Part shown: positions 27,239 to 37,866 of the stretch, in pieces
Layout of the letters: each line of letters starts with the position of its first letter
How positions within the stretch are numbered: the first letter of the stretch is position 1
Assembly: GCF_030067815.1 (NCBI RefSeq)
Contig: NZ_CP125968.1
Coordinates: forward strand, 3,030,001 to 3,094,000
Direction of reading: 5' to 3'
Length of the DNA stretch: 64,000 nucleotides
From: Sporosarcina thermotolerans
Lineage (GTDB): Bacteria > Bacillota > Bacilli > Bacillales_A > Planococcaceae
Notes under the pieces: model-generated
What the model was told of the DNA's origin: nothing
What the model saw: the letters and a program-made list of their open reading frames with translations, nothing else
Database searches by the model: none
Position numbers and translations under genes: made by a program

Positions 27239-27814
27239 TCATTTGCCTACGATATAAGTTTTAATAATAGCAAGCCTCTCACGAATATGTTGTTGAATCT
27301 TCACCGATTCAGGTGTTTTTGCCGCCAAGGCATCTGTCTTTAGCCCAAGGCTATCTGCGAGCATCCGTGCCCGCGCCAAATGGAAGTCGCTTGTTATAAT
27401 TGTTATCGAATCAATATCTTCCGGTAAAAGCTTTTTTGAATAAAGGAGATTTTCATATGTTGATGTTGACTGAGATTCCATCAGCAACCGACCTTCGTCA
27501 ATTCCGTGCTCCGTCAAATATCTTCTCATTGCTTCCGCTTCCGAAATTTCTTCATCAGGTCCCTGTCCACCCGATAAATGAATCGTACATGGGTGAGTTT
27601 CTGCATAGGATAGTGCCGCTTTTAGTCGATAGTGCAAAGTAAGTGATGGCGTCTCCCCGTTCACTTTCGCACCAAGGATAATAGCGAATTCATTCGTACC
27701 GCCCGCCACGGGTTTTTGTCCTTGAGCAATCCACATTCCTAATAAAAACCAAACTGATAAGCCTAAGATAATAACTATCCCTATTACAATCCCCATTTTC
27801 TTTGATTTTTTCAC
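27239..27814 (-). CDS. YdcF/SanA-like DUF218 membrane protein
   Basis: A 191-residue protein with one N-terminal membrane segment and a DUF218 domain: AIILGAKVNGETPSLTLHYR, then CTIHLSGGQGPDEE, ESQSTSTYENLLYSK and ITSDFHLARA. The family has a Rossmann-like fold linked to envelope integrity (SanA, ElyC). GTG 27814 is preferred, since AGGTGAT precedes it; the longer frame would start inside the upstream gene. Confidence 0.86.
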   Translation of the reverse strand: MKKSKKMGIVIGIVIILGLSVWFLLGMWIAQGQKPVAGGTNEFAIILGAKVNGETPSLTLHYRLKAALSYAETHPCTIHLSGGQGPDEEISEAEAMRRYLTEHGIDEGRLLMESQSTSTYENLLYSKKLLPEDIDSITIITSDFHLARARMLADSLGLKTDALAAKTPESVKIQQHIRERLAIIKTYIVGK

Positions 27815-27836
27815 TACATCACCTGTTTCGGTTAAC

Positions 27837-28643
27837 TTATTCAATAGCAGCACAAATCAATCCAAAATAAGTTGGTGCTTCATAGGACAAGAATTTCACT
27901 TTCCTATCATTCGCTGGAATTGCGCCGGCCAATATAAGGGTTTGCCAAATGCCATCAGGTTTCGCGGCTTCGATATAATCGGCATCAAAATCAGCCATTT
28001 TCTCCAACTCATTCTGCTTGATCAATTCCACTACTTCCGCATCAAGCTTTTCCGCTGCGGGATCATACCCATAGGGTCCCGTCGCGTCATGAGTATGTGA
28101 CCAGTCACAACTCGCGATTAGCCCTACCCGTTTTGTCCCGGACAATACTGTTTCACGTAACACTTTTCCAAAGGCAAGATGCTTTTCATATGAAAGTTCT
28201 CTCGATGGATTTATTACGACAATAGGTACATCCGGCATGAACCGTAGAGGTACCATCACACCCCAATCAAGTGGCAAACAAGAAATCGGACCGGCCGCCG
28301 TACCATAGTTGATAGCACCGACGGGTATACCCGCTTTTGATGAGGCTCCAACTATATTTCTCGCTAACTCCCTATCTACAATCCGTTCCATCACAAAGGT
28401 GGCTCCATTCTCATTGAGCGACCCTTCCATTCTCTCCGAATCCGTTATCGAAAACTGCCCATTTATGCGTGTACCATGTGGCGTTAATACGATGATCACA
28501 TCCGGCTTCGCCTGCTTCATTTCCATTCCTAATTCTGTTAAACTTTCACGAGTTTTTGACATTCGTTCAGGAATGCTTCCTTGAAGTTCTGGTATTATTT
28601 CTCCGCCATGAGGGGCGATACATGAAAAAACAAATGGATTCAA
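27837..28643 (-). CDS. Class III extradiol dioxygenase (LigB)/MEMO-like protein
   Basis: A 268-residue protein with IAPHGGEIIPE at the N-terminus, VIIVLTPHGTRI and IASCDWSHTHDATGPYGYDP, a His-rich scaffold of the LigB/MEMO superfamily. Known members cleave catechols with Fe2+, while others (MEMO-like) have no proven enzyme activity; the substrate is open. TTG 28643 is preferred because GGGAGAG precedes it. The downstream DUF218 gene starts 22 bp after its stop. Confidence 0.82.
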   Translation of the reverse strand: MNPFVFSCIAPHGGEIIPELQGSIPERMSKTRESLTELGMEMKQAKPDVIIVLTPHGTRINGQFSITDSERMEGSLNENGATFVMERIVDRELARNIVGASSKAGIPVGAINYGTAAGPISCLPLDWGVMVPLRFMPDVPIVVINPSRELSYEKHLAFGKVLRETVLSGTKRVGLIASCDWSHTHDATGPYGYDPAAEKLDAEVVELIKQNELEKMADFDADYIEAAKPDGIWQTLILAGAIPANDRKVKFLSYEAPTYFGLICAAIE

Positions 28644-28738
28644 AATTCCACACTCTCCCAATCTATACAAGCTGCTATCTTTTTTCTATTCTATACAAAT
28701 TACGAATACCCTTTTTCTGCAGAATAAAAGACAAAAAA

Positions 28739-28761
28739 CCTTCTACATTGTCTGTAGAAGG
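28739..28761 (-). terminator. Intrinsic terminator of argG
   Basis: 9-bp stem CCTTCTACA/TGTAGAAGG followed on the minus strand by six T. Confidence 0.9.
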
Positions 28762-28770
28762 TGAATTGAA

Positions 28771-29979
28771 TCAGTTTTTGACTTTTTGTAGTTTATTTAC
28801 GGTACTATGCACTTCAGTCGGCAATCCCCAAAGTTGAATGAACCCGACTGCGGCCGATTGGTCAAATTGATCATCGGATGTATAAGTTGCAAGTTTTTCA
28901 TCATACAGGGAGTTTGCAGACTTTCTTCCTTCAACAATTGCATGCCCCTTGAATAATTTCACGCGAACAACGCCGTTGACGTATTGCTGCGTCTCCTTCA
29001 CAAAAGCTTCCAGTGCATTTCGCAATGGGGAGAACCAAAGACCGTTATAGATCAATTCGCTCAGTTTTTGTGAAACAATTGGTTTGAAGTGGGCGATGTC
29101 CTTGACAAGTGTCAAATCTTCCAACTCTTTATGTGCTTTCAATAAAGTCACGGCACCCGGACATTCATACACTTCACGGGATTTTATACCGACAAGACGA
29201 TTCTCCACATGATCGATTCTTCCGACTCCATGTTTGCCGGCAATTTCATTTAATTTCAAAATAAGTTCGCTTAAAGGGTAATGCTTTCCGTCAATACTCA
29301 CCGGTACGCCCTTTTCAAATTCAATTTCAATAATATCCGGTTGGTCTGGAGAGTTTTCGATGGAAGTTGTTAGCCCAAATGCCTCTTCTGGCGGTGCTGC
29401 CCAAGGATCCTCTAAGATTCCACATTCATTGCTTCGACCCCATAAATTTTGATCAATGGAATACGGACTGTCGAGATCAACCGGTATAGGAATGTTTTTT
29501 TCTTTTGCATAAGCGATTTCTTCTTCACGGGACCAGCTCCATTCGCGAACAGGAGCAATGACTTCAAGTGTCGGATCTAACGCCTTTATGGCTACTTCAA
29601 ATCGGACTTGATCATTTCCTTTACCAGTGCAGCCATGCGCCACGGCTGTCGCGTTTTCCTTATGCGCAACTTCGACCAATTTTTTCGAGATCAAAGGACG
29701 AGACAATGCGGAGACAAGCGGATATTTATCTTCATAATAGGTTCTCGCCTGCAATGCAAGGAGTGCATATTCTTGGGCAAATTCCTCTTTCGCATCGATA
29801 ACATAACTATTTACAGCACCAACCTGTAAAGCCTTTTGCTGGATAAAGTTCAAGTCTTTCCCTTCCCCTACATCCAAACAACAAGCTACAACGTCGTACC
29901 CTTTATCTGTTAACCATTGAACAGCCACTGAAGTGTCCAAACCACCTGAATAAGCTAAAACCACTTTTTTATTCCCCAT
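28771..29979 (-). CDS. argG: Argininosuccinate synthase
   Basis: A 402-residue enzyme joining citrulline and aspartate with ATP in arginine synthesis. The N-type ATP pyrophosphatase motif [14 protein letters not shown] lies near residues 7-20, followed by the citrulline/aspartate-binding [13 protein letters not shown] and later [23 protein letters not shown] 29979 follows GGAGG; a 7-residue longer frame is less likely. A terminator follows directly and argH is absent, although the two are adjacent in many Bacilli. Confidence 0.97.
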   Translation of the reverse strand: MGNKKVVLAYSGGLDTSVAVQWLTDKGYDVVACCLDVGEGKDLNFIQQKALQVGAVNSYVIDAKEEFAQEYALLALQARTYYEDKYPLVSALSRPLISKKLVEVAHKENATAVAHGCTGKGNDQVRFEVAIKALDPTLEVIAPVREWSWSREEEIAYAKEKNIPIPVDLDSPYSIDQNLWGRSNECGILEDPWAAPPEEAFGLTTSIENSPDQPDIIEIEFEKGVPVSIDGKHYPLSELILKLNEIAGKHGVGRIDHVENRLVGIKSREVYECPGAVTLLKAHKELEDLTLVKDIAHFKPIVSQKLSELIYNGLWFSPLRNALEAFVKETQQYVNGVVRVKLFKGHAIVEGRKSANSLYDEKLATYTSDDQFDQSAAVGFIQLWGLPTEVHSTVNKLQKVKN

Positions 29980-30005
29980 AATCTCATCCTCCTTATTCAT
30001 ATATA

Positions 30006-30062
30006 TGTATCTTTATTCACCATAATGTATTTTTATGATATCACAGATATTTTGAATTTCAA
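30006..30062 (-). promoter_or_regulatory. Putative argG promoter with ArgR/AhrC-type ARG box
   Basis: On the minus strand, TTGAAA (30057-30062), a 16-base spacer and TATCAT (30035-30040) form a promoter. Downstream, TGAATAAAGATACA (30006-30019) matches the ARG box TGAATnnnnATTCA at 9 of 10 fixed positions. This fits arginine-dependent repression but binding is unproven. Confidence 0.5.
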
Positions 30063-30132
30063 GTGGAATTATTAAATAAACACTAGAAACGCTCGTTTAT
30101 CTACGGAACCGCACGATTATAAGCGTAAAAAA

Positions 30133-30150
30133 AACTACCCAGAGGTAGTT
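30133..30150 (-). terminator. Intrinsic terminator of glutamate dehydrogenase
   Basis: 7-bp stem AACTACC/GGTAGTT followed on the minus strand by about eight T. Confidence 0.8.
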
Positions 30151-30156
30151 TTTAGA

Positions 30157-31563
<1,407 letters not shown>

Positions 31564-31814
31564 TCAATATCGCAATACAAATAATCAATATTCCAAAAAT
31601 TATTTCCATTCTTCATATTATTACTGAAAATATGAACCCATTCAACAATTTCTTCAAAAATAGATAATTTCTTAACATAATTGTGTCGGATTATAAAAAT
31701 AATGTCGAAAGGTATTTGTTGAAAATAAAATCATTTATCCGTTTTAAAACATAGATTATTATTAGGCCTTCATAGGATTGGAAAACAAATTCAAGGAGAA
31801 AGAGGAGATGCTTT

Positions 31815-31955
31815 ATGAAATTCACCAAATTTTTGCGTGCAGTCATCGGAGCCAATGTAATTATCATTATGGCTTTCGCATTCCTACCTGCTCTGTTGAT
31901 CAATCCGAACGTGGATATTTTCCAAAACATAGTAAACTATATCTCAGGCGACTAA
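31815..31955 (+). CDS. 46-residue single-pass membrane protein
   Basis: A short gene from ATG 31815 to TAA 31955. The protein starts MKFTKFLRAVIGANVIIIMA, with a single hydrophobic segment and an acidic end (YISGD). GGAGAAAGAGGAG lies upstream with good spacing and a perfect 12-bp-stem terminator follows, so a real small-protein gene is likely. The 272-bp gap before it (31543-31814) holds only AT-rich sequence with the divergent promoters. Confidence 0.6.
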   Translation: MKFTKFLRAVIGANVIIIMAFAFLPALLINPNVDIFQNIVNYISGD

Positions 31956-31980
31956 ATTAAATGTAAGCGAGGATAAAATG

Positions 31981-32010
31981 AACCATATGTGCAACGATGC
32001 ACATATGGTT
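31981..32010. terminator. Bidirectional intrinsic terminator
   Basis: Perfect 12-bp stem AACCATATGTGC/GCACATATGGTT, 6-base loop, then a T-rich tract, between convergent genes. Confidence 0.85.
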
Positions 32011-32017
32011 CGTTTTA

Positions 32018-33304
32018 TCATCGCTTTCTAATAATAAAGTTATCCGTGAGTAACAACCAATTTTGAGGGAACGCTAACCCTAACTTCCAGTACATGATTC
32101 CCCTTAAATTAAATTCCTTTATCAAGTTGAACTTTGCTTGAATGCTTCGTGCATCTTCAAACCAAACATCGTGACGCACACCGTCAACCCAATATAGGAA
32201 GAATGGTGCCTGCGCAGTCGTATCGTATTGGATCTCAGCATTTCTGCTAATCGCTAAATTTACCGCCTGTTGAGGACTAAGCGCTTTTGCAGCTACCCCG
32301 GTTTTTGGTGGATATGGATAGGTCCAATCGTACCCATACAAATTCTGCCCAAGGAAGATTTTTCCGCTTGGTATTTGACTAACAGCAAATTCCACAACCC
32401 GTCGAACCTGATTGATCGGACTGACAGCTTGTGGGTCACTATACGAATATCCCCATTCATACGTCATTAGCGTGACGAAATCGACTATTTCACCGAGAGA
32501 TTTAAAATCGATTCCCCCATACATGCCACTTCTGGCATCCGTCATTTTTGGTGGCAATGCTACAGATAACGTTAGACCGACAGCATGAAAGCGGGCACGG
32601 GCATTGCGCATGAATTGATTATATAATTCCCTGTCTGATGGTCTTATAAATTCAAAGTCGAAGTGGATGTCGCTAAAACCCAATCTTTTTGCAGTTTGGA
32701 CGATATTTTCAAATAGACGATTTTGAACTTGTTGGTCTGTTAATAGGACATGCGCCAACTCCGGACTGAATTTAAATTCTTCCAAGTTAGTGACAACCAT
32801 TGCATTCAGTACGCCTGCTTGTGCGGCGATTTCTGGCATATTGTCAATAGGTGGAGCTTTTAATGATCCATCCCGTTGTGCTTCGTAACTGAACATCGCT
32901 AAATAGGTTAGATCCCTAACCCTTCTTCTTACTTCGGCGACAGTCGACGTAAGTGTCGCTTCCCTTGGCTCGACATAGAGGAAGACCTCAGCTATCGTCT
33001 TTCTTCTCTGCGGAATATACAGTCTTTGTCCTACATATAAAACGCTATTCGGCGAAATTCCGTTAATTCTTGCAAGTTCTTCTACAGTCGTTCCATACAA
33101 ATGTGAAATGGTATAAAGCGTTTGACCCGATTGAACCCAATGATAACTTCCCGTAATCGGAATGACCAATGCTTGACCAACCGCAAGCCGAGAAGGGTCA
33201 GTTAGTTCGTTCGCCTTTGCAATTTCCTCATAGGGTATTCCATATACCTGACCGATTCCATATAAACTTTGTCCTTGTTGCACAACATGGATTTGCAAAT
33301 TCAT
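32018..33304 (-). CDS. sleL: LysM-GH18 spore cortex-lytic enzyme, SleL/YaaH-like
   Basis: A 428-residue protein: two LysM repeats at residues ~3-50 and ~53-97 (each with a VxxGQxLYxI..YG..YEEIA/VEELA pattern) and a GH18 barrel from ~105. The catalytic motif is DIHFDFEF, DxxxDxE, with Glu as acid. Family members YaaH/SleL act as N-acetylglucosaminidases on cortex muramic-lactam fragments during germination; length matches YaaH (427). There is no signal peptide, as expected for a mother-cell protein. It diverges from the CotF-like gene. Confidence 0.9.
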   Translation of the reverse strand: MNLQIHVVQQGQSLYGIGQVYGIPYEEIAKANELTDPSRLAVGQALVIPITGSYHWVQSGQTLYTISHLYGTTVEELARINGISPNSVLYVGQRLYIPQRRKTIAEVFLYVEPREATLTSTVAEVRRRVRDLTYLAMFSYEAQRDGSLKAPPIDNMPEIAAQAGVLNAMVVTNLEEFKFSPELAHVLLTDQQVQNRLFENIVQTAKRLGFSDIHFDFEFIRPSDRELYNQFMRNARARFHAVGLTLSVALPPKMTDARSGMYGGIDFKSLGEIVDFVTLMTYEWGYSYSDPQAVSPINQVRRVVEFAVSQIPSGKIFLGQNLYGYDWTYPYPPKTGVAAKALSPQQAVNLAISRNAEIQYDTTAQAPFFLYWVDGVRHDVWFEDARSIQAKFNLIKEFNLRGIMYWKLGLAFPQNWLLLTDNFIIRKR

Positions 33305-33363
33305 CCTCTGCCTTTCGTTGACAAAATGTCCTTTCTCCCATGTTATTTTTTAAGGCTTATGTT

Positions 33364-33393
33364 TATGCGTGATTTTAATTTTTTTCACGCATA
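33364..33393. promoter_or_regulatory. Inverted repeat with CATA-type -10 elements between sleL and cotF-like genes
   Basis: TATGCGTGA (33364-33372) and TCACGCATA (33385-33393) are a perfect 9-bp inverted repeat with a 12-base AT-rich centre. Read outward, each arm ends in GCATA; CATACA on the plus strand resembles mother-cell SigE/SigK -10 boxes. It could be a pair of back-to-back sporulation promoters or an operator. This is inference. Confidence 0.4.
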
Positions 33394-33454
33394 CACAACT
33401 CTGTCAAAGCCATACTACCTTCGATTGATATCACCAACAAAAGGAGGAAATTAA

Positions 33455-34098
33455 TTGACACAAAATCAACTTGGCGGCGAAATGCACCAAAATATGCACA
33501 CTGGATCCGTTCCCCGACTATGAATCATGGTGGCCATGAATTATTCGACGTCCATGAAGTCCTTTCAAGCGCAATCGCAGGGTTGAATCAGGCGATGATT
33601 TTACGACCTCATGTAAAAGACCCCGAGTTATTGGACATTCTGGATAGGCAATATCGGTTTGCAATGGATGAATATAATATTACCGTTGAGTGCTTTAAAA
33701 CAGGACAGGACCCTTCCCATCCGACAGGAAGCTATAAAATGAAACAAAGCAACGATTTCATTTATGGGATGAAACAATCACAACCGAAAAAGCCAATGCA
33801 AAATTCGAATGAAATAACGGATGAAATGATTTCAGGCTTTCTTCTTGGTAGTGCAAAAGCAAATGCAACTGGGAAAACTGCGGCAGCACTTGAGACTTGC
33901 AACCCTGTCGTAAGACGCGTTCTACAAGATTCTATACCGAATTGCATTGAAATGGCTTACGAGCTTGCCCTCTATCAGAACAAGCATCATTATTACCAAG
34001 TACCACAACTTGCTCAACAAGACATGCAGCAACTCGTAAATTCATACGCATCCGCTCAAGGGCAACCAGCTTTGCCGCCGAACCAACAACTACAGTAA
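33455..34098 (+). pseudogene. CotF-like spore coat protein, one frameshift
   Basis: The domain from about residue 22 (NHGGHELFDVHEVLSSAIAG ... LDRQYRFAMDEYN) is the CotF-type ferritin-like helical coat domain, and the tail is Gln-rich. TTG 33455 follows AAGGAGG; one C is missing at CCCC 33512-33515, and with it restored the protein has 214 residues. It diverges from sleL, and both are mother-cell spore genes in relatives. Confidence 0.82.
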
Positions 34099-34144
34099 AC
34101 TAAAGCGTAGTGCAACGGTTTTGCCTCGACAGTGGATGAAAGTA

Positions 34145-34178
34145 AAAGCCGCCACGATATAGTTGTCGTGGCGGCTTT
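34145..34178. terminator. Bidirectional intrinsic terminator
   Basis: Perfect 13-bp stem AAAGCCGCCACGA/TCGTGGCGGCTTT between convergent genes. Confidence 0.9.
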
Positions 34179-34180
34179 CA

Positions 34181-35074
34181 TTACAATGATTTATTAAGGA
34201 TCGAAGAAGGAATTTCCGATTCGAATTTCATGATCTCTTTCGATATCGGATGTACAATCGTTAACGCAGTGGCATGAAGTCCAAGGCGCTTTATAGGATT
34301 AACGGTTGAACCATATTTTTTATCGCCCACAACCGGATGGCCAATTTCCTCCATATGAACACGTATTTGATTTTTCCGACCGGTTTCCAAACAAACTTCC
34401 AACAATGAATATTGGCGATTCGATCGGATTTTACGGTAATGGGTAATGGCAAGCTGACCCCCATTATCTGTCGGATTAGAATAGACCTTATACGTCCTTG
34501 TCTCCTTCAACCAAGACTTGATCGTATCTTTTTCTTCTTAACATTTCCTTGGACTAACGTAGTATAAATTCTCTCCTTCACAAATTCATCCCAGTTGTCT
34601 TGCAATTGCATTTTCACCATTTCACTTTTCGCGAATAGAAGTACACCGGATGTATCCCTATCCAATCGATGGACAATGAAAATTCGTTGCCCGGGATTTT
34701 GCTTCTTTACATAAGATGAAACTTCACTGAATGCTGTTTTTTCATTTTTATCTTTCGCAGCCATCGATAAGAGGCCGGCTTCCTTGTCAATAACAATAAT
34801 CGATTCGTCCTCATAGATGATTGAAAGTCCCGTCAGTGAGCTTTCATTCCGGGGCCGATTTATTATTAAGAATTTCGACCTTCTGTCCCGCAACTAATTT
34901 ATAATTATGTTTCGTTACAGTTTGGCCATTTACCGATACTTGTCCCCTTGTCAACATGGACTTAATGGAGTTACGGCTATTCTTTTTCATATTTTCGAGT
35001 AAAAAAGGTAAAAGTTCCGCTTCTTCAGCCACCTGAAAAAGGTAGGACCCTTCCCGCGTTTTCTTGTGATTCAT
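34181..35074 (-). pseudogene. RluA-family pseudouridine synthase with S4 domain, two frameshifts
   Basis: Order: an S4-type RNA-binding domain (IKSMLTRGQVSVNGQTVTKH, residues ~30-60), the catalytic HRLDRDTSGVLLF whose Asp attacks uridine, and a C-terminal ETGRKNQIRVHMEEIGHPVV. Frames break at GGGG 34851-34854 (one extra base) and at the T-run 34529-34533 (one missing base); corrected length is 297 residues. The target uridine could be in rRNA or tRNA; the subfamily (RluD or YlyB-like) is not decided. Confidence 0.85.
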
Positions 35075-35179
35075 ATTCCTGCCATTCTCCTCTCTCTACT
35101 TCTTCATTATCCATAATTTGTACTCTGAAAACAAACACTGTATTATCTTATACAAGCTCTAAACTAAAGGGGGAATTTC

Positions 35180-35841
35180 ATGCGTATAGCAATATTCGAT
35201 TTCGATGGTACTTTGTATTCAAAAGAAACATTCCAATTATTAATGGACCATTTGAAGGACCACCCGGTACATGGTCCAAAATATAAGCCTTTTTTCCGCA
35301 AGATCCTACCTTTATACATAGGGTATAAATTAAAAATTGTTCCAGAACCAACGATGAAGGAACGTTCCATGCAAATATATGCCGGTGCTTTACATACTTT
35401 ATCAAAAAAGAGTTGGACGACTATTTTTTAGAAATGAAAGATAGCATGCGTGAAGGTTTTAACGTAGACGTCATTAACCGTCTGAAGCAACATAAAGATG
35501 AAGGCGTCCATGTCATGCTTGTTTCAGGAGCCTATACTTCCTTACTGCATGCGGTTACAAAAGGGTTGGGCTTTGATACAATTATAGGAACGGATATCCC
35601 TTTCACCAAAGATGGAACTTTTAATAAAGATATTTCCATTTATCATATACAAGGTAAACGAAAAAACGAAAAGATCATGGAATCGCTTGCCGGGAATGAG
35701 ATTGACTGGGCAAATAGCTTCGCTTACGGTGATAGTTTGTCCGATTTACCTGTCCTTGAACTTGTCGGTAAACCAGTGGCAGTAAAGCCTGAAGAAAGGC
35801 TTGAACGGGTTGCAATTGAAAGGGACTGGGCAATCCTTTAA
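35180..35841 (+). pseudogene. HAD-superfamily IB hydrolase, one frameshift
   Basis: Motif I FDFDGTLY (nucleophile Asp near residue 8), motif II VSGAY, and motif III/IV FAYGDSLSDLPVLEL place it in the HAD IB (SerB-like) group. One A is missing in the A-run 35404-35409; corrected length is 220 residues. The phosphate-ester substrate is unknown. GGGGG precedes ATG 35180. Confidence 0.85.
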
Positions 35842-35855
35842 CTAATATACAAATG

Positions 35856-35896
35856 AAAAGGCCCGAAATGAGAAAAATAATCATTCCGGGCCTTTT
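35856..35896. terminator. Bidirectional intrinsic terminator
   Basis: Stem around AAAAGGCCCG.AATGA/TCATT.CGGGCCTTTT followed by T tract. Confidence 0.88.
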
Positions 35897-35925
35897 TATA
35901 TTGAAAACAGGCTTATATTAATAAA

Positions 35926-36642
35926 TCATTTATCCTCCGTACGCTGATCGATATGGAGGGTCCCGTTTTCAAGGATCTCAGCATAATAGACATGCTCCAC
36001 TTTATTAATTCCATTCTTCTTCAGCTGTTCGTATACCCATTCCTCGGTCAAGTTAAGTTCCGTCAGATTTTCCTTTATCAATTTCCCATCAGATATAATT
36101 TCTGTAGGAATAAATTTAGGATCTTTACCTGGAGCTTTTACATCTTGGCGTGTTGCAGACTCCTTGTTCGCCTTCTTCATGACACTTAATTGACCATTCG
36201 TCTCAAGGATTGCATAATTCACATCCGCAACTGCAAATATACTTTGCTCACGTAGCATCATATTTAAATCATTCAAAGTGAGTCGCGACTTTTTCATGCC
36301 TTTTTCACTAATTTTACCTCTATGGATAATAATCGTCGGTGAGTCATCGAAAAGAACCCTTGCTTTCTTCGATTTCACAGTTAAGAAATTCACTAAAATT
36401 ACTAGTACACCCCACCAAACTAATGCAATCGCACCACTTACAAATGGGGTTTCTGTTTGCCCTGCAATTTCCGCTGCAATTGAACCTATTGTAATTCCCG
36501 TGACATAATGGAAAAATGTAAGTTGTGAAATCTGTTTTTTTCCCATCGCCCTTGCAACTATCATAAGAATTATGAATGACAGTGTAGTTCTAAGTATCAT
36601 TTCCCAGAAATCGATTTTTTCAATCATGTCATGCAATTCCAC
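35926..36642 (-). CDS. DUF421 membrane protein (YetF/YrbG-like)
   Basis: A 238-residue protein: three membrane segments in the first ~90 residues (RAMGKKQISQLTFFHYVTGI in the loop), then two small cytosolic domains with SPTIIIHRGKISEKGMKK, LREQSIFAVADVNYAILETN and EWVYEQLKKNGI. The order and sequence match DUF421 (YetF). YetF-type proteins affect membrane/spore phenotypes in Bacillus; biochemical role unknown. Confidence 0.9.
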   Translation of the reverse strand: MELHDMIEKIDFWEMILRTTLSFIILMIVARAMGKKQISQLTFFHYVTGITIGSIAAEIAGQTETPFVSGAIALVWWGVLVILVNFLTVKSKKARVLFDDSPTIIIHRGKISEKGMKKSRLTLNDLNMMLREQSIFAVADVNYAILETNGQLSVMKKANKESATRQDVKAPGKDPKFIPTEIISDGKLIKENLTELNLTEEWVYEQLKKNGINKVEHVYYAEILENGTLHIDQRTEDK

Positions 36643-36728
36643 ACACCTCCATTAGAAGGTAGTGTGTAACTGAACACGGACAATATACGGAGAAAACAAA
36701 AATTAGCCAACTATTACAGTATTGGATT

Positions 36729-37637
36729 TTACTCCCACTCGTAAGGGGTTTCTTGGTAAACGTAGTAGTTTAGCCAATTCGAGAATAACAAATGTGTATG
36801 GGACCGCCATGTATTTAGTGGTTGCTTGGTTGTGTCGTTATTTGGAAAATAATTTTGTGGCATTTCAATATCGATCCCCTTTTTTAAATCACGTTCATAT
36901 TCTTCCCCAAGTGTACAAGCATCATATTCCAAATGCCCAGTAATCATAATATGTTTTTCATCCTTGGATAGGATAATAAACGCACCTGCATCATCGGATA
37001 CCGCCAATAACTTCAAATCGTCATTTTGCTCAATCTCGTCAATTGAAACGGAAGTGTAACGGGAATGAGGTGCTTCGAAAACATCATTGAAGCCTCTAAC
37101 CAATCGAATTGTTGGATCTGTTAATGTATGTTGGAACACACCGGATAGCTTCTTCGACAACTTAAATTTATTTAGCCCAAAATGGTGATATAATGCAGCC
37201 TGAGCACCCCAACAAATATGTAAAACGGAAGTAACGTTCGTCTTAGACCAATCCATAATCTCTTTTAACTCATCCCAATAGAGGACATCTTCAAACTCAA
37301 GATGTTCAATCGGCGCACCTGTAATAATCAGCCCATCAAAACGACGATTTTTCACATATTCAAATGTCGTGTAAAATGAATCCAAGTGATTTTTACTAAC
37401 GTTTTTAGATTCATACGAAGCTGTGTTCAAAAAGGTTATATTCACTTGTAACGGTGTATTGCCAAGCAAACGAAGTAATTGAAGCTCCGTTTTTTCCTTC
37501 TCAGGCATTAAATTTAAAATAAGAATATTCAACGGCCTAATATCTTGACTTGATGCCCGACCCTCATCCATTACAAAAATCTTTTCCTCTTTCAAAACTT
37601 CCCGCGCAGGTAAATGTTCTGGTATATTAATTGGCAT
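36729..37637 (-). CDS. metA: Homoserine O-acyltransferase (MetA family)
   Basis: A 302-residue enzyme. The nucleophile is Cys142 in LHICWGAQA; the His/Glu pair is in TGHLEYD, and the N-terminus is [15 protein letters not shown]. MetA proteins activate homoserine for methionine synthesis; Bacillus members use acetyl-CoA although annotated as succinyltransferases. Expression is under a SAM-I riboswitch in the leader (37664-37816). DUF421 lies downstream but no operon is evident. Confidence 0.95.
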   Translation of the reverse strand: MPINIPEHLPAREVLKEEKIFVMDEGRASSQDIRPLNILILNLMPEKEKTELQLLRLLGNTPLQVNITFLNTASYESKNVSKNHLDSFYTTFEYVKNRRFDGLIITGAPIEHLEFEDVLYWDELKEIMDWSKTNVTSVLHICWGAQAALYHHFGLNKFKLSKKLSGVFQHTLTDPTIRLVRGFNDVFEAPHSRYTSVSIDEIEQNDDLKLLAVSDDAGAFIILSKDEKHIMITGHLEYDACTLGEEYERDLKKGIDIEMPQNYFPNNDTTKQPLNTWRSHTHLLFSNWLNYYVYQETPYEWE

Positions 37638-37663
37638 TAGGATTCCCCCTTAAAATTTAAAAA

Positions 37664-37693
37664 ATCCCCGTTCCCAAGGATAGGAACGAGGAT
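37664..37693 (-). terminator. Riboswitch-controlled terminator of metA
   Basis: Stem ATCCTCGTTCC/GGGAACGGGGAT followed on the minus strand by six T. It lies between aptamer and start codon, as the expression platform. Confidence 0.88.
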
Positions 37694-37713
37694 ACATCGA
37701 AATTTTCTTCGTT

Positions 37714-37816
37714 CTTATCTTTCAAGATTTACATCTTGTTGGAGGTAGCACCTTCCTGCAATTGCAGAGGTTGCTGAAGCGTCATCGGGCCAAATCCCTC
37801 AGCTTCTCTTGATAAG
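37714..37816 (-). ncRNA. SAM-I (S-box) riboswitch aptamer of metA
   Basis: Read on the minus strand, the leader begins CTTATCAAGAGAAGCTGAGG, continues GGCCCGATGACGCTTCAGCAA and ends GATAAG. These are the conserved S-box elements: P1 helix CTTATC/GATAAG, the AGAG kink-turn side, and the GGCCC and GCAACC core blocks. A -10 box TATAAT lies upstream (37836-37841). Binding of S-adenosylmethionine is expected to stabilise the terminator at 37664 and shut off metA. Confidence 0.95.
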
Positions 37817-37866
37817 AATTATTCAATTGTGAACTATTATATCATTCTTTTTAAAATTGTATACCT

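Noticed and set aside
28771..30000. argG start 7 codons upstream of 29979
   Set aside because: The GGAGG at normal distance precedes ATG 29979 and would be inside the longer coding region.
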